Shown here in pieces: positions 26,511-35,328 of a DNA stretch of 64,000 bases. The DNA is from CBDAQA01 sp965247815. GTDB lineage: Bacteria > Planctomycetota > Phycisphaerae > Tepidisphaerales > Tepidisphaeraceae. Made by a program: the position numbers and the translations under genes. Every line of letters begins with the position of its first letter. Within the stretch, counting starts at the first letter, position 1. Below the pieces are notes generated by a model, which was given only the letters and a program-made list of their open reading frames with translations, searched no databases and was not told the origin of the DNA. The DNA lies in contig CBDFHW010000026.1 in NCBI GenBank assembly GCA_965247815.1, positions 248,001 through 312,000 on the forward strand. The letters are read 5' to 3'.

Positions 26511-26603
26511 GAACAAATAATACCTGACTCGGGGTCGAGTCCGCCACGGGCTGAATTCGCGATCTGGTCAGTCGGCAGCGTTTTGACCCTGCCGCCGGCG
26601 GAA

Positions 26604-27521
26604 CTATTGGTTGTCGATTCGGTACACACTAATGCCCGCGGCATCCTGCGAGGTCGCAGCCAGAAACTTCCGACAGGACGACACCGCCACTTTTTCGACC
26701 GCAAATGTTGGCTTGATCTCCCCAACCTTGCTGAATCCGTCCGTCGCGTACCGATACACCGCTATCCCATGTAAGCCTTGATTCACGATGACCATCGCGC
26801 CGTCGTCGAGCCATAGAAAATCACGGGCTGAAATAGAAACGTCGTGCGCTGGCGAAATCTTAGACCCGTCGAAGGCAAAGGTCGACAGATAACCCGTTCC
26901 CGCGACGACCAGCATTTTGCCATTGTCGACGAACTCGACGCAATTCGCGTTTCGTTGTTTGTCGGCCAGTTTGCTCGCCTTGCCGAAACCCGATGCGTCA
27001 AACCGATGGCCGTAGAACACGCCGGCGTTGTCGCCGTACGCGATCAGCATTTCGGACGGGTGCGCAGCGAATGCGAGTGCCGCACGACCCCGAGTCTTAA
27101 TTTTGTCGACCTCCGTAAAAACTCCGGCTGAATCGTTGAGCAATCGCATGGATCCTGACCGCAACGACAGGATCAATCGGCTCGCCGGGTGCCGTAGATA
27201 GAGCCCATAGCTTGGACCAAACCCAAGCGTCGCCGCGAGCGCTCCGGCCGGATTCGCCGACGTCTTCGTGCGGTCCAGCAACTCAAATCCGCGCCACCGG
27301 TGTCCAATGAACTCGTCATACGCGGCGTCTGGAATCGGTAATGTCTCGCTCGAACTGGCGCCTGGTATTAACGCCTTCGCACGTCCTGGGTCTCCGGGCT
27401 CGACGGAGAACGCGGTCTTGCCGTCGCCGACAACGAAACAGTTGCCCGATTCCGAGAAGAATATCCAATGTGCCCGCGGCTCGAGCTCCAATCTTGTTTC
27501 GGCAAGTAATTCGATTTGCAT
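26604..27521 (-). CDS. beta-propeller-like protein of unknown function
   Basis: This is a 305-residue protein built of repeated beta strands with the alternating pattern of WD40/YVTN-type propellers (for example HPSEMLIAYGDNAGVF, VEFVDNGKMLVVAGTGYLSTF, FLWLDDGAMVIVNQG, VAVSSCRKFLAATS). No signal peptide and no catalytic motif are visible, so it is probably cytoplasmic and a binding protein. The C-terminus ISVYRIDNQ completes a last strand. The ATG start at 27521 gives a clean MQIELLAETRLELEP opening. It is divergent from the cupin gene and has no functional context. Confidence 0.65.
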   Translation of the reverse strand: MQIELLAETRLELEPRAHWIFFSESGNCFVVGDGKTAFSVEPGDPGRAKALIPGASSSETLPIPDAAYDEFIGHRWRGFELLDRTKTSANPAGALAATLGFGPSYGLYLRHPASRLILSLRSGSMRLLNDSAGVFTEVDKIKTRGRAALAFAAHPSEMLIAYGDNAGVFYGHRFDASGFGKASKLADKQRNANCVEFVDNGKMLVVAGTGYLSTFAFDGSKISPAHDVSISARDFLWLDDGAMVIVNQGLHGIAVYRYATDGFSKVGEIKPTFAVEKVAVSSCRKFLAATSQDAAGISVYRIDNQ

Positions 27522-27696
27522 TGTGGTTCAGTTCCGTCTCGCGCCTTCGACTGACCACCAGCGTGCCCGGCCGGCGGTCGTGCCGTCTCGTGGCCGAATG
27601 ATCATAACCAGCCCGGACAAGATCCAGTCAGAATTATGAGTGTGCCAGTCCCGCATCGGACAGCCAGCCTTAAGTGGAGATTGCAGAAGCGGTGAT

Positions 27697-28092
27697 ATGA
27701 ATATCAAACGTTTAGGTTCCCAACCCTCGACAAAGGGTCCGTCCGATTGGTTCACGGGCACGGTTCGAATAGACCCGCTCTTTGATCGATCCGACCCGGC
27801 TCGTGTGGCCGGTGCCGCTGTCACGTTCGAACCGGGAGCTCGGACGGCCTGGCACACGCACCCGCTCGGCCAAACACTGGTCGTTACGTCCGGATGGGGC
27901 CGGGCGCAGCGCGAAGGTGAACCGGTCGAAGAAATCCATCCCGGCGATGTTGTCTGGTTCCAAACAGGTGAAATGCACTGGCACGGGGCGTCGGCTACCG
28001 TGGCGATGACACACATCGCGATTCAGGAAAAATTCGACGGAAAGGCGGTGGTTTGGATGGAGAAAGTCACGGATGATCAGTACCAAAAATAA
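27697..28092 (+). CDS. cupin domain protein
   Basis: This is a 131-residue single-domain cupin. Cupin motif 1 is AWHTHPLGQTLVVTSGWG (metal His pair and following Glu position) and motif 2 is GDVVWFQTGEMHWHG. This version, with TAWHTHPLGQ, is common in cupins annotated beside carboxymuconolactone-decarboxylase-like proteins, but none is nearby. Its catalytic role is unknown; it may bind a metal. ATG 27697 is preferred to 27640 because it begins just before the conserved part. It is convergent with xdhC, 46 bp away. Confidence 0.85.
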   Translation: MNIKRLGSQPSTKGPSDWFTGTVRIDPLFDRSDPARVAGAAVTFEPGARTAWHTHPLGQTLVVTSGWGRAQREGEPVEEIHPGDVVWFQTGEMHWHGASATVAMTHIAIQEKFDGKAVVWMEKVTDDQYQK

Positions 28093-28138
28093 AGGGTTTG
28101 CTGGTCGAAACTGTTCGCTGCCGCCAGTAGCGGACAGG

Positions 28139-29101
28139 TCAATGCGTTCTCAATAATCTCGAAAGCTGCTCATCGGACATCTTCATCGGAACGACGGCCC
28201 TGTCCCCAATCCCCCGCCGACGGGAGATCAACTCGGCCGCAATGCTCACGGCGATCTCAGCCGGCGTCACCGCGCCGATTTCGAAACCAATAGGCGCGTG
28301 TACCCTCGCCAACTTGTCGGTCGAAACGCCCGAGGCGGCCAGCGATTTAAAGATCGTCGAAATCTTTCGCTTCGATCCGATCAGCCCGATGTAAGCGGCC
28401 GACGAATTCACCACCGCCGCAAGCGATTGCGCGTCGTGCCGGTGCCCTCGCGTCACGATGGTGATATAGGTGAACGGGTCGACGACGAGCCGTCTGAGTT
28501 CGGCGTCGATTTCGCCGACAACGCAGGTCGCATTCGGAAACCGGTCAGACACCGCGTAATCCGCACGATCATCGATCACGGTGACACGAAAATCGATGCC
28601 AGCAGCGATGCCCGCGAGCGCGGCCGCCACATGACCTGCGCCGGCGATTACAAGCTTTGGTGTCGGGGGTATTCGCAGCTCGAACTGTGACCTTTGCTCA
28701 TTTTCGTCGGTGGGTTCCACGGTATAGACGCCCATTCGGTCCGCCGCGACGTCGTCGATAATCTGCTGCGCGAAACAGGCGTCTGCTGCCGACGCGATAA
28801 TCTGCACGGCAATGTCCATCGTGCCGCCGCACACCAGCCCGTCGTCCCATCCATAGTCCTGATTGAGGTCGAATCGAAGCAGCCTCGCTTGCGGTTCGCT
28901 CATCATCCGCTGGGCGCGCAACCGCACCTCGGCCTCGACGCAACCTCCCCCGAGCGTGCCGAGCGTATGGCCGTCACGGAGCACGAGCATGGCCGCACCG
29001 GGGCCTTGGGGCGTACTGCCTTGTGTGCGAACCACTGAGCAGAATGCGACAACTTCGCCTGCATTGGCCCGACGCAGGATTTGGGAGAGGATCTCGATCA
29101 C
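28139..29101 (-). CDS. xdhC: XdhC family molybdenum cofactor insertion/protection protein
   Basis: XdhC proteins bind molybdopterin cofactor and deliver it, sulfurated, to xanthine dehydrogenase. The 320-residue protein has the N-terminal XdhC/CoxI domain (VAFCSVVRTQGSTPQGPGAAMLV, GTLGGGCVEAEV) and the C-terminal Rossmann-like XdhC_C domain (LVIAGAGHVAAALA, ITIVTRGHRHDAQSL, YIGLIGSKRK, HAPIGFEIGAVTPAEIAVSIAAELI). The start is GTG at 29101. It is divergent from the purine operon and separated by 149 bp, so the two probably share a control region. Its natural client here is the XdhA-XdhB enzyme encoded at the operon's end. Confidence 0.95.
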   Translation of the reverse strand: MIEILSQILRRANAGEVVAFCSVVRTQGSTPQGPGAAMLVLRDGHTLGTLGGGCVEAEVRLRAQRMMSEPQARLLRFDLNQDYGWDDGLVCGGTMDIAVQIIASAADACFAQQIIDDVAADRMGVYTVEPTDENEQRSQFELRIPPTPKLVIAGAGHVAAALAGIAAGIDFRVTVIDDRADYAVSDRFPNATCVVGEIDAELRRLVVDPFTYITIVTRGHRHDAQSLAAVVNSSAAYIGLIGSKRKISTIFKSLAASGVSTDKLARVHAPIGFEIGAVTPAEIAVSIAAELISRRRGIGDRAVVPMKMSDEQLSRLLRTH

Positions 29102-29250
29102 GCGGACTGCACCACAAAAATTGAGCGACGGCCGATCATAGCAGATCGATCAAACCGTGCTCAGTGCGCGGCGGCATTTAAGCAATGGAATTATTCGACG
29201 CGTTCATGTATGCTACCCGGTCGCGCCACCGCAGCGAGTCCCGGCCTCCT
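29102..29250. promoter_or_regulatory. shared divergent control region of xdhC and the purine operon
   Basis: This 149-bp gap holds the promoters for both directions. TATGCT at about 29212-29217 is a possible -10 box for the plus operon, with a poor -35. I looked for the sigma-54 pattern (TGGCAC-N5-TTGCA) because an NtrC-type activator is encoded at the far end, and found no convincing match. The operator of this system is therefore undefined. Confidence 0.35.
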
Positions 29251-30963
29251 ATGAGCGACATCTCAACACTACTAGCAGCTGCACGCGGTGACGTGCCCGC
29301 TGACCTGATTATCGCTAACGGGCGTGTCATTAACGTTTTCACCGGTGAGATCGAATCCCTGGACATCGCTGTTCATGGCGGTCGGGTCGCGGGCCTGGGC
29401 CGAGATTACGCAGGCGCCACTCGAATCGACGTCAAAGGCGCGTTCATCGCCCCGGGTTTTATTGACGCACACGTTCACATTGAGAGCAGCCTCTGCACAC
29501 CGCAACAATTCGCCGCCGGGGTGGTACCGCGGGGAGTTACGACTGCCATTATTGACCCGCACGAGATTGCCAACGTGGCGGGCGCCGATGGCGTTCGGTA
29601 CATGTCCGAGAGAGGCCGAGGGCTCGCACTGGAATTGGTTACGATGGCGCCGAGTTGCGTCCCTGCAACTACGCTTGCAACCAGTGGTGGGGCTATCAGC
29701 GTCGACGATCTCCAATCTCTACGGCAGAGTAAAGTTGCGCACGGACTGGCCGAGGTGATGAACTACCCCGGGGCGGTACACGGCCACGACGAAATGCTTG
29801 CAAAGCTGGCCGCGATGGCAGGTCGACCCATCGACGGGCATTGCCCTAATGTGGTAGGCAAACACCTGAACGCCTACGTGGCGGCGGGCATCGGCAGCGA
29901 CCACGAATCAGTCAGCGTCGCCGAAGCTAGAGAGAAGCTCGCGCGAGGCATGTACTTGCTGATCCGCGAAGCGACCAACGCCCGCAATCTTGACGCGTTG
30001 CTTCCTCTGGTGGATCGATATAACAGCCGTCGCATTTGTTTCTGTACGGACGACCGTACCCCGGGCGACCTGTTAAATGTCGGTTCGATTGACTACATGG
30101 TTGGCCGCGCGATCGCCTGCGGAATCGACACGGTCGATGCGATCCGGATGGCAACTCTGAACACCGCAGAATGGTTCGGCCTGCGGGACATTGGTGCAGT
30201 CGCACCGGGCAAAAAAGCAAACTTGATCGTGTTCGAGGACCTGATGAAACCGTTGCCGCGACTGGTATTCAGCCGCGGAACGCTGGTCGCCCGGGACGGC
30301 AAGCTGACTGAAAACGCCGTTGTTGCAAGAGGCGCGCCCGCGCAGCTCGGTCGCTGCAACGTCGACTGGGGCCGCGTAGATTTCCAGATCGCCGTGAAGT
30401 CAGACCGGGTCCGCGTGATCGGCTCGCAGCCCGACCAACTCGTGACCGAACACCGGATCCTCAAAACTCATCAGACAAACGGCCGGGCAACTTCGCACGT
30501 CGAGTCTGACGTCCTCAAGATGGCGGTGATCGACCGCCACGGCGGTAGCGGGCGGATGGGCCTTGGTTTCATACAAGCGTTCGGTTTCAAGACCGGCGCG
30601 ATCGCCGGCACGGTCGCGCACGACCACCACAATCTAGTTTCGATCGGCGTCGACGACGTCTCGATGCACACCGCCACCCGCGCCGCGGCCGCGAACGGGG
30701 GTGGGCTTGCCGTCGCGGTCGGCGAGCACGTCGTCGCGCACCTGGCATTACCAATAGGTGGGTTGATGAGCGACCGACCGATCGAAGAAGTCGCCGCCGG
30801 ATACCAAGGTCTGATTGACGCCGCCCGCGGGCTCGGTTCGTCTTTGGCCGACCCGTTCATGGCAATGAGTTTCATGGCCTTGGAAGTGATCCCGTCGCTG
30901 AAGCTGACGGACCAGGGCCTGGTCGACGTCGATAAGTTCCAACTCGTCGACCTGTTCGTGTGA
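29251..30963 (+). CDS. ade: adenine deaminase
   Basis: This 570-residue metal-dependent enzyme converts adenine to hypoxanthine and is the entry point for adenine in purine breakdown. The amidohydrolase part shows ADLIIANGRVINVFTGEI, GFIDAHVHIESSL with metal histidines, HEIANVAGADGVRYM, GHCPNV, CFCTDDRTPGDLL and the LNTAEWFGL region. The long C-terminal domain specific to adenine deaminases (SDVLKMAVIDRHGGSGRMGLGFI, VAHDHHNLVSIG) is complete. ATG 29251 (MSDISTLLAAARGDVPADL) matches the family opening better than 29185. It is the first gene of the eleven-gene operon; nine bases separate it from the next gene. Confidence 0.95.
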   Translation: MSDISTLLAAARGDVPADLIIANGRVINVFTGEIESLDIAVHGGRVAGLGRDYAGATRIDVKGAFIAPGFIDAHVHIESSLCTPQQFAAGVVPRGVTTAIIDPHEIANVAGADGVRYMSERGRGLALELVTMAPSCVPATTLATSGGAISVDDLQSLRQSKVAHGLAEVMNYPGAVHGHDEMLAKLAAMAGRPIDGHCPNVVGKHLNAYVAAGIGSDHESVSVAEAREKLARGMYLLIREATNARNLDALLPLVDRYNSRRICFCTDDRTPGDLLNVGSIDYMVGRAIACGIDTVDAIRMATLNTAEWFGLRDIGAVAPGKKANLIVFEDLMKPLPRLVFSRGTLVARDGKLTENAVVARGAPAQLGRCNVDWGRVDFQIAVKSDRVRVIGSQPDQLVTEHRILKTHQTNGRATSHVESDVLKMAVIDRHGGSGRMGLGFIQAFGFKTGAIAGTVAHDHHNLVSIGVDDVSMHTATRAAAANGGGLAVAVGEHVVAHLALPIGGLMSDRPIEEVAAGYQGLIDAARGLGSSLADPFMAMSFMALEVIPSLKLTDQGLVDVDKFQLVDLFV

Positions 30964-30972
30964 AGGACAAGC

Positions 30973-31728
30973 ATGAGAGCACCGGAACAGTTAGTCCATA
31001 GCCGAACCCGCGTGCAGCATCGCTACGCATTGATGCCCCTCGAAGGTTACCCGTACTCGAAACTGCCGGCGTGCCCCGAAGCGCAGGTCCGCGTGCTCGC
31101 TTCACCCGCGATCGGCGCCGAATTTGTCCAGATGCTGATCGATTTGCCGCCGAGTGTGACGCTGCCCGTCACCGCCAAGGCGGGTATAGAGAATTTCTAC
31201 TACGTATTAAGCGGTGACGGCCGGGTCATCGAACCGGTCTCGGCGACGCAAAATATCACGCGGGGATCGTTCGGGTTGATCGCGCCAAGTGAAAGAGTTG
31301 AATTCTCGGCCGACGGTCCGCTTTCGTTGCTTTTGCTCCAAAAACGCTACGAACCAGCGTCCGGCATTGAAGTGTTCGAGAGCTTTCATGGGCAGGAATC
31401 GGCGGTGAAAAAACAAGTCTGGGCCGACAACCCGCATTCGCTGCTGCAGACGCTGATCCCTGACCAGATGCAGTTCGATCTTGCGATGAACATATTCACG
31501 TTCGACCCGGGCTTCGGCCTTCCCATTGTTGAAACACACGTGATGGAACACGGGCTCTATTTCATGCAGGGCAAAGGATTGTATTTCCTTGCCGGCGACT
31601 GGACAGAGGTCCAGGCTGACGACTTTATCTGGATGGGCCCGTACTGCCCGCAGTCGTTCTACGCCACGGGCCCGACGCCTTCTCGCTACATTTATTACAA
31701 AAACGTCAACCGAGACATTTCGCTATGA
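30973..31728 (+). CDS. allE: (S)-ureidoglycine aminohydrolase
   Basis: This is a bicupin of 251 residues that hydrolyses (S)-ureidoglycine, the unstable product of allantoate amidohydrolase, to (S)-ureidoglycolate and ammonia with manganese. Evidence is the two-cupin layout (GIENFYYVLSGDGRV in the first, PIVETHVMEHGLYFMQGKGLYFL in the second) and the very conserved metal motif E-x-H-x5-H plus C-terminal DFIWMGPYCPQSFYATG and YIYYKNVNRD. This signature is specific to the YlbA/UGHY/UAAH group. It lies between ade and the KARI homologue, and its stop overlaps the next start (ATGA at 31725-31728), so it is translationally coupled to that gene. Confidence 0.92.
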   Translation: MRAPEQLVHSRTRVQHRYALMPLEGYPYSKLPACPEAQVRVLASPAIGAEFVQMLIDLPPSVTLPVTAKAGIENFYYVLSGDGRVIEPVSATQNITRGSFGLIAPSERVEFSADGPLSLLLLQKRYEPASGIEVFESFHGQESAVKKQVWADNPHSLLQTLIPDQMQFDLAMNIFTFDPGFGLPIVETHVMEHGLYFMQGKGLYFLAGDWTEVQADDFIWMGPYCPQSFYATGPTPSRYIYYKNVNRDISL

Positions 31729-32714
31729 GCAGTTCAGAAAAAATTTATCGTGACGCGGACGTCGATCTCGCCGTGCTGAAGGGCAAGACAATTGCCGTGA
31801 TTGGTTACGGGATTCAAGGCAAAGCGCAGGCGTCTAACAGCCGTGACAGCGGGTGCAAGGTGATCATCGGGACCCGACCTGCGTCGGAGTCCCCGAGCCA
31901 CGACCAGGCCGTCGCAGACGGGTTTGAGGCCATGAGCGTCGCCGACGCGACCCGCAAGGCCGATGTGCTGCTGATCGAACTGGCCGACCCGGTCCAACCC
32001 TCGGTGTACAAGCGCGACATCGCCCCGAACCTGCGGGCTGGTCAGACACTGTGTTTTTGTCACGGATTCAGCGTTCTGTACGGACAGATCCAACCGCCCA
32101 AAGACGTCAATATCGTGCTTTACGTGCCCAACGCGCCGGGCGCGTTCGTGCGTTCCAAGTACCTCAAGGGTGAAGGCGTCTACGGCTGCGTCAGCGTCGA
32201 CCAGGACGCAACGGGCAACGCGAAAGAAATCGTCCTCGCCATCTCCAAGGCAGTCGGCAGCACCCGCGCGGGTGTGGTCGAAATGACCTTCCAGCACGAA
32301 ACCGAAGGGGACAACTTCGAAGAGCAAATCCTGTACGGCGGGGCGATCCATCTCATGCGCGCCTGCTTCAACGTGATGGTCGAGAACGGATACCCGCCGA
32401 GCTTCGCGTACGCTAAAGCGATCCGCAGCCTCCGCAGCGTGATCGACGTGATGGACGAAAAGGGGATCGAGGAATACCTGACCAAAGGTTGCAGCCGGAC
32501 CTGCGAGTTTGCTGTCCGGACACGCGGGCCGCGAGTCATCGACGAGGACGAAATCCGCAAGATCTTTGCCGAGACCGAGAAGGGCATTTTCGCCCGCGAC
32601 TGGATGCAGGAATGGGCGCTGGGCATGCCGATGCTGCACCGTCTACGCCGGACCGCCGCCGAAAGCGACATGGAACAGACCGGCACCACGTGGCGGAAAG
32701 ACTTCGGGAAGTAG
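31725..32714 (+). CDS. divergent ketol-acid reductoisomerase homologue in the purine operon
   Basis: This is a 329-residue class I KARI-like protein. The Rossmann half has VIGYGIQGKAQASN (25-38), CHGF (112-115, retaining the catalytic His) and VYGCVSVDQDATGNA. The C-terminal half has RAGVVEMTFQHETEGDNFEEQ, keeping the first magnesium site (Asp196, Glu200), and ends GPRVIDEDEI with FARDWMQEW. Key residues differ. The KARI Lys in PKGPG is Asn136 (PNAPGAFVR), and both second-site metal glutamates of the FE-x3-HE segment are replaced by Lys231 and Ser235. Isoleucine/valine synthesis is therefore unlikely. No ilvB, ilvN or leu gene is near. It is coupled to ureidoglycine aminohydrolase. See findings for the proposed role. 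Confidence 0.9.
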   Translation: MSSSEKIYRDADVDLAVLKGKTIAVIGYGIQGKAQASNSRDSGCKVIIGTRPASESPSHDQAVADGFEAMSVADATRKADVLLIELADPVQPSVYKRDIAPNLRAGQTLCFCHGFSVLYGQIQPPKDVNIVLYVPNAPGAFVRSKYLKGEGVYGCVSVDQDATGNAKEIVLAISKAVGSTRAGVVEMTFQHETEGDNFEEQILYGGAIHLMRACFNVMVENGYPPSFAYAKAIRSLRSVIDVMDEKGIEEYLTKGCSRTCEFAVRTRGPRVIDEDEIRKIFAETEKGIFARDWMQEWALGMPMLHRLRRTAAESDMEQTGTTWRKDFGK

Positions 32715-32728
32715 ACGGAACCGTTGCT

Positions 32729-33965
32729 ATGCCCATCGAAGAAGAACGAATTTCGCACGACATCGAGACCATCGCCGGGTTCAACGAAACGACCCCAGAC
32801 GTTGGCTACAGCCGGCCCACCTTTTCACCGGCCTGGCGGATGGCGCGTGACTTCGTGATCGAACAGGCGAAGGCCGCCGGGTGTAAGGTGCGGATCGATG
32901 CTGCTGGAAACATTCACGCGCGTCCCGAGTCGCTCGACTGGAAACAGAAGATCTGGCTCAGCGGGTCGCACATCGACAGCGTCCCAACCGGCGGGAAATA
33001 TGACGGCGTCATAGGTGTAGTCTGCCCGCTGGAAATCCTCCGGGCCGCCTCGCAACGAGGCCGGGTGATCCCACTGGAACTGATCGTCTTCGCTGAGGAA
33101 GAAGGCACTACCTTCGGTCTGGGGATGCTCGGCAGCCACGCTTGGGCCGGGACGCTTTCGGTTGATCGTCTCGAGTCTGTCGGGAACAAAGATGGATTGA
33201 ACTTTATCGACGCCGGAAAGGATTGCGGCGTCGACCCTCGGCGGCTCGCGATCGATCGCCTCGACGGCGAGCGATATCTGGGATTCATCGAGATTCATGC
33301 CGAGCAGGGTCTGTCGATGTGGAAGTCGCAAACGCCAATCGCGGTGGTCGAAGCGATCAACGGCAGAAGGCAATACGCCGGCACTGTGACGGGCGTTGCC
33401 AACCACGCGGGATCGACCGGCATGTCCGACCGCGCCGATGCCTTAGCCGCCACGGCGGAATGCGTCGCCGAACTGGAGCGGGTGGGCCGGGGGATGGCGA
33501 AACACGCGCCGAGTTCGGTCATTACCGTCGGGCAACTCTGGGTCAAACCCAACGCGATCAATGTCATCCCGGGGAGCGTCGATTTCACGATCGATTTTCG
33601 AACGTCGTCCCCGGAGTTATTAAAAGCCGGCGACAGCCAGATCCGGGCTGTATTCGCCGCGGTCGAAAAGCGGCGGGGGCGTAGAAATGCAGTTCCGTAT
33701 GACCGAGTCACTGCCGGCGGTCCCGATGTCGAAAGAGATTTGCGACAGGCTCAACGAAGCGTCGAAGCGGGTTCGATCGGCGGGGCTCGCAACGACCACC
33801 AGCGGCGCCCTGCACGACGCGGCAATTCTCGCACCGCATTTGCCGACGGCCATGTTGTTCGTCGCCAGCAAAGACGGGCTCAGTCACAATTCCGCCGAGT
33901 TCAGCCGGATTGAAGACATTGCCGCCGCCGCTCGCGTGTTGGAAGCGACGGTGGCCGAATCATGA
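32729..33965 (+). pseudogene. allC: allantoate amidohydrolase (M20 family), interrupted by a +1 frameshift
   Basis: AllC converts allantoate to ureidoglycine, carbon dioxide and ammonia. The first frame reads SGSHIDSVPTGGKYDGVIGV, FAEEEGTTFGLGMLGS, FIEIHAEQG and GVANHAGSTGMSDRADAL, all metal and substrate motifs of the M20 amidohydrolase/carbamoylase group. After VEKRRG (about 33679) it leaves the family. The next frame continues with EMQFRMTESLPAVPMSKE, TTTSGALHDAAILAP and VASKDGLSHNSAEF, the expected C-terminus with the last metal His. The join is a run of five G at 33675-33679; four would restore a protein of about 411 residues. The stop overlaps uraD as ATGA. Because the operon is otherwise intact, a sequencing error is a serious possibility. 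Confidence 0.88.
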
Positions 33966-34474
33966 TCACGCTCGCCAAACTGAATTCGGCGGACCAAGCA
34001 GACTTCGCGACAGTCTGCGGGCCGCTGTTCGAGCATTCGCCGTGGATCGCCGAGCGGACCTGGGCCGGTCGTCCATTCGTGAATTTGCTCGAGCTTCATG
34101 CCGCGTTGTGCGAGACGGTCCGACGGGCCGATTCGCAAGAGCAAGTGCAACTGATCGCGTCGCACCCCGACCTCGTCGGTCAGCTCTCGCGTGAAGGAAG
34201 GCTCACGCGAGAGTCTATTTCCGAGCAGGCGGCGGCAGGCCTTGCCGCGCTGTCAGCCGACGAAATTGTTGCGTTCGAAGAATCGAACAAAGCGTACCGT
34301 GAAAAATTCGCTTTCCCTTTCGTTATCTGTGCCAGGGAAAATAAGAAGGCGGCAATTCTCGCCGCGTTCCCTGTAAGACTCGCGCAGACCCGCGAACAGG
34401 AAATTTCGACTGCATTATCAGAAATATTCAAGATCGCAAAATTTCGGCTCCAAGATGCCGTATCGGACTTTTAA
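33962..34474 (+). CDS. uraD: OHCU decarboxylase
   Basis: UraD decarboxylates 2-oxo-4-hydroxy-4-carboxy-5-ureidoimidazoline stereospecifically to (S)-allantoin. The 170-residue protein has the family hallmarks: FATVCGPLFEHSPWIAER with the catalytic His, LIASHPDLVGQL, and FAFPFVICARENKKAAIL, ending with the ALSEIFKIAKFRL helix. It overlaps the end of allC by four bases and precedes uricase by three bases. It works directly after uricase and UraH, both encoded next. Confidence 0.95.
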   Translation: MITLAKLNSADQADFATVCGPLFEHSPWIAERTWAGRPFVNLLELHAALCETVRRADSQEQVQLIASHPDLVGQLSREGRLTRESISEQAAAGLAALSADEIVAFEESNKAYREKFAFPFVICARENKKAAILAAFPVRLAQTREQEISTALSEIFKIAKFRLQDAVSDF

Positions 34475-34476
34475 TT

Positions 34477-35328
34477 ATGCCCGCAACTCTGACGCAAAAC
34501 TCGTACGGTAAATCCGACGTTCGCCTGACTAAGGTGATCCGCACTGGCGCTCCCCACGAGTTGTTCGAATTCTCCGTGGACATACAGCTCTTCGGGGAGT
34601 TCGCCCGGTCGTACACCCACGGCGATAACACGTCCGTTGTCGCGACTGACTCGATGAAGAACACCGTCTACGTGCTGGCAAAGGAAAACCAGTTCGATTC
34701 GGCCGAGCAATTCGCGGTTCTGCTTGCCGAGCATTTCGTGCGGACCTATCAGCACGTGGCATCGTCGCGGGTGAACGTCCGGCAGACCAACTGGGCGAGA
34801 GTTTCCGTCGATGGCCAACCCCACGACCACGCGTTCGTCTGCGGCGGACCGGACCTGAGAACCGCTACCGCTTCGGCTCGCAAATCGGGGCCGACGACCG
34901 TCACCGGCGGGGTCACCGACCTTCTAATTCTGAAGACGGCTCGATCCGCGTTTAAGGATTTCGTGTCCGACCGGTATCGAACGCTGAAAGATTCCGACGA
35001 CCGTATTTTCGCAACAAAATTGTCCGCCACGTGGACGTTCGACGCGTCGGTGGCCGACTTCAGTTCCGCAAGAAATCTGATCGAGACCGCAATGTTGAAG
35101 GTCTTCGCCACGCAGATGAGTTATGCCGTCCAGGAGACGATGTACCAGATGGGTCAGGCTGCCCTGGACGTAGCGCCCGGCGTTAAGGTGATCGCGTTGC
35201 AGATGCCAAACAAGCACCGCATCCCAGTCAACCTGCAGCCGTTCGGCTTGGAAAATTCGAACGACATTTTCGTCTGGACCGACGAACCGTACGGCGACAT
35301 CAGCGCCACCGTGGAGCGTGCGAAATGA
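34477..35328 (+). CDS. uricase (factor-independent urate hydroxylase)
   Basis: This is a 283-residue cofactor-free urate oxidase that makes 5-hydroxyisourate and hydrogen peroxide. Family motifs are NSYGKSDVRLTKV with the catalytic Lys, GDNTSVVATDSMKNTVYVLAKE with the catalytic Thr, LAEHFVRTY, and the C-terminal VKVIALQMPNKHRIPVNLQPFG and DIFVWTDEPYG. It is of the bacterial PucL/Uox type, here without the fused decarboxylase found in Bacillus. The start is two bases after uraD, and the stop overlaps uraH by ATGA (35325-35328). The peroxide it makes would need a catalase; none is in the window. Confidence 0.95.
   Translation: MPATLTQNSYGKSDVRLTKVIRTGAPHELFEFSVDIQLFGEFARSYTHGDNTSVVATDSMKNTVYVLAKENQFDSAEQFAVLLAEHFVRTYQHVASSRVNVRQTNWARVSVDGQPHDHAFVCGGPDLRTATASARKSGPTTVTGGVTDLLILKTARSAFKDFVSDRYRTLKDSDDRIFATKLSATWTFDASVADFSSARNLIETAMLKVFATQMSYAVQETMYQMGQAALDVAPGVKVIALQMPNKHRIPVNLQPFGLENSNDIFVWTDEPYGDISATVERAK

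Noticed and set aside
31734..32639. A 301-codon minus-strand frame opposite the KARI homologue
   Set aside because: It is His/Asp/Val-rich shadow sequence and reads against an operon with overlapping starts.
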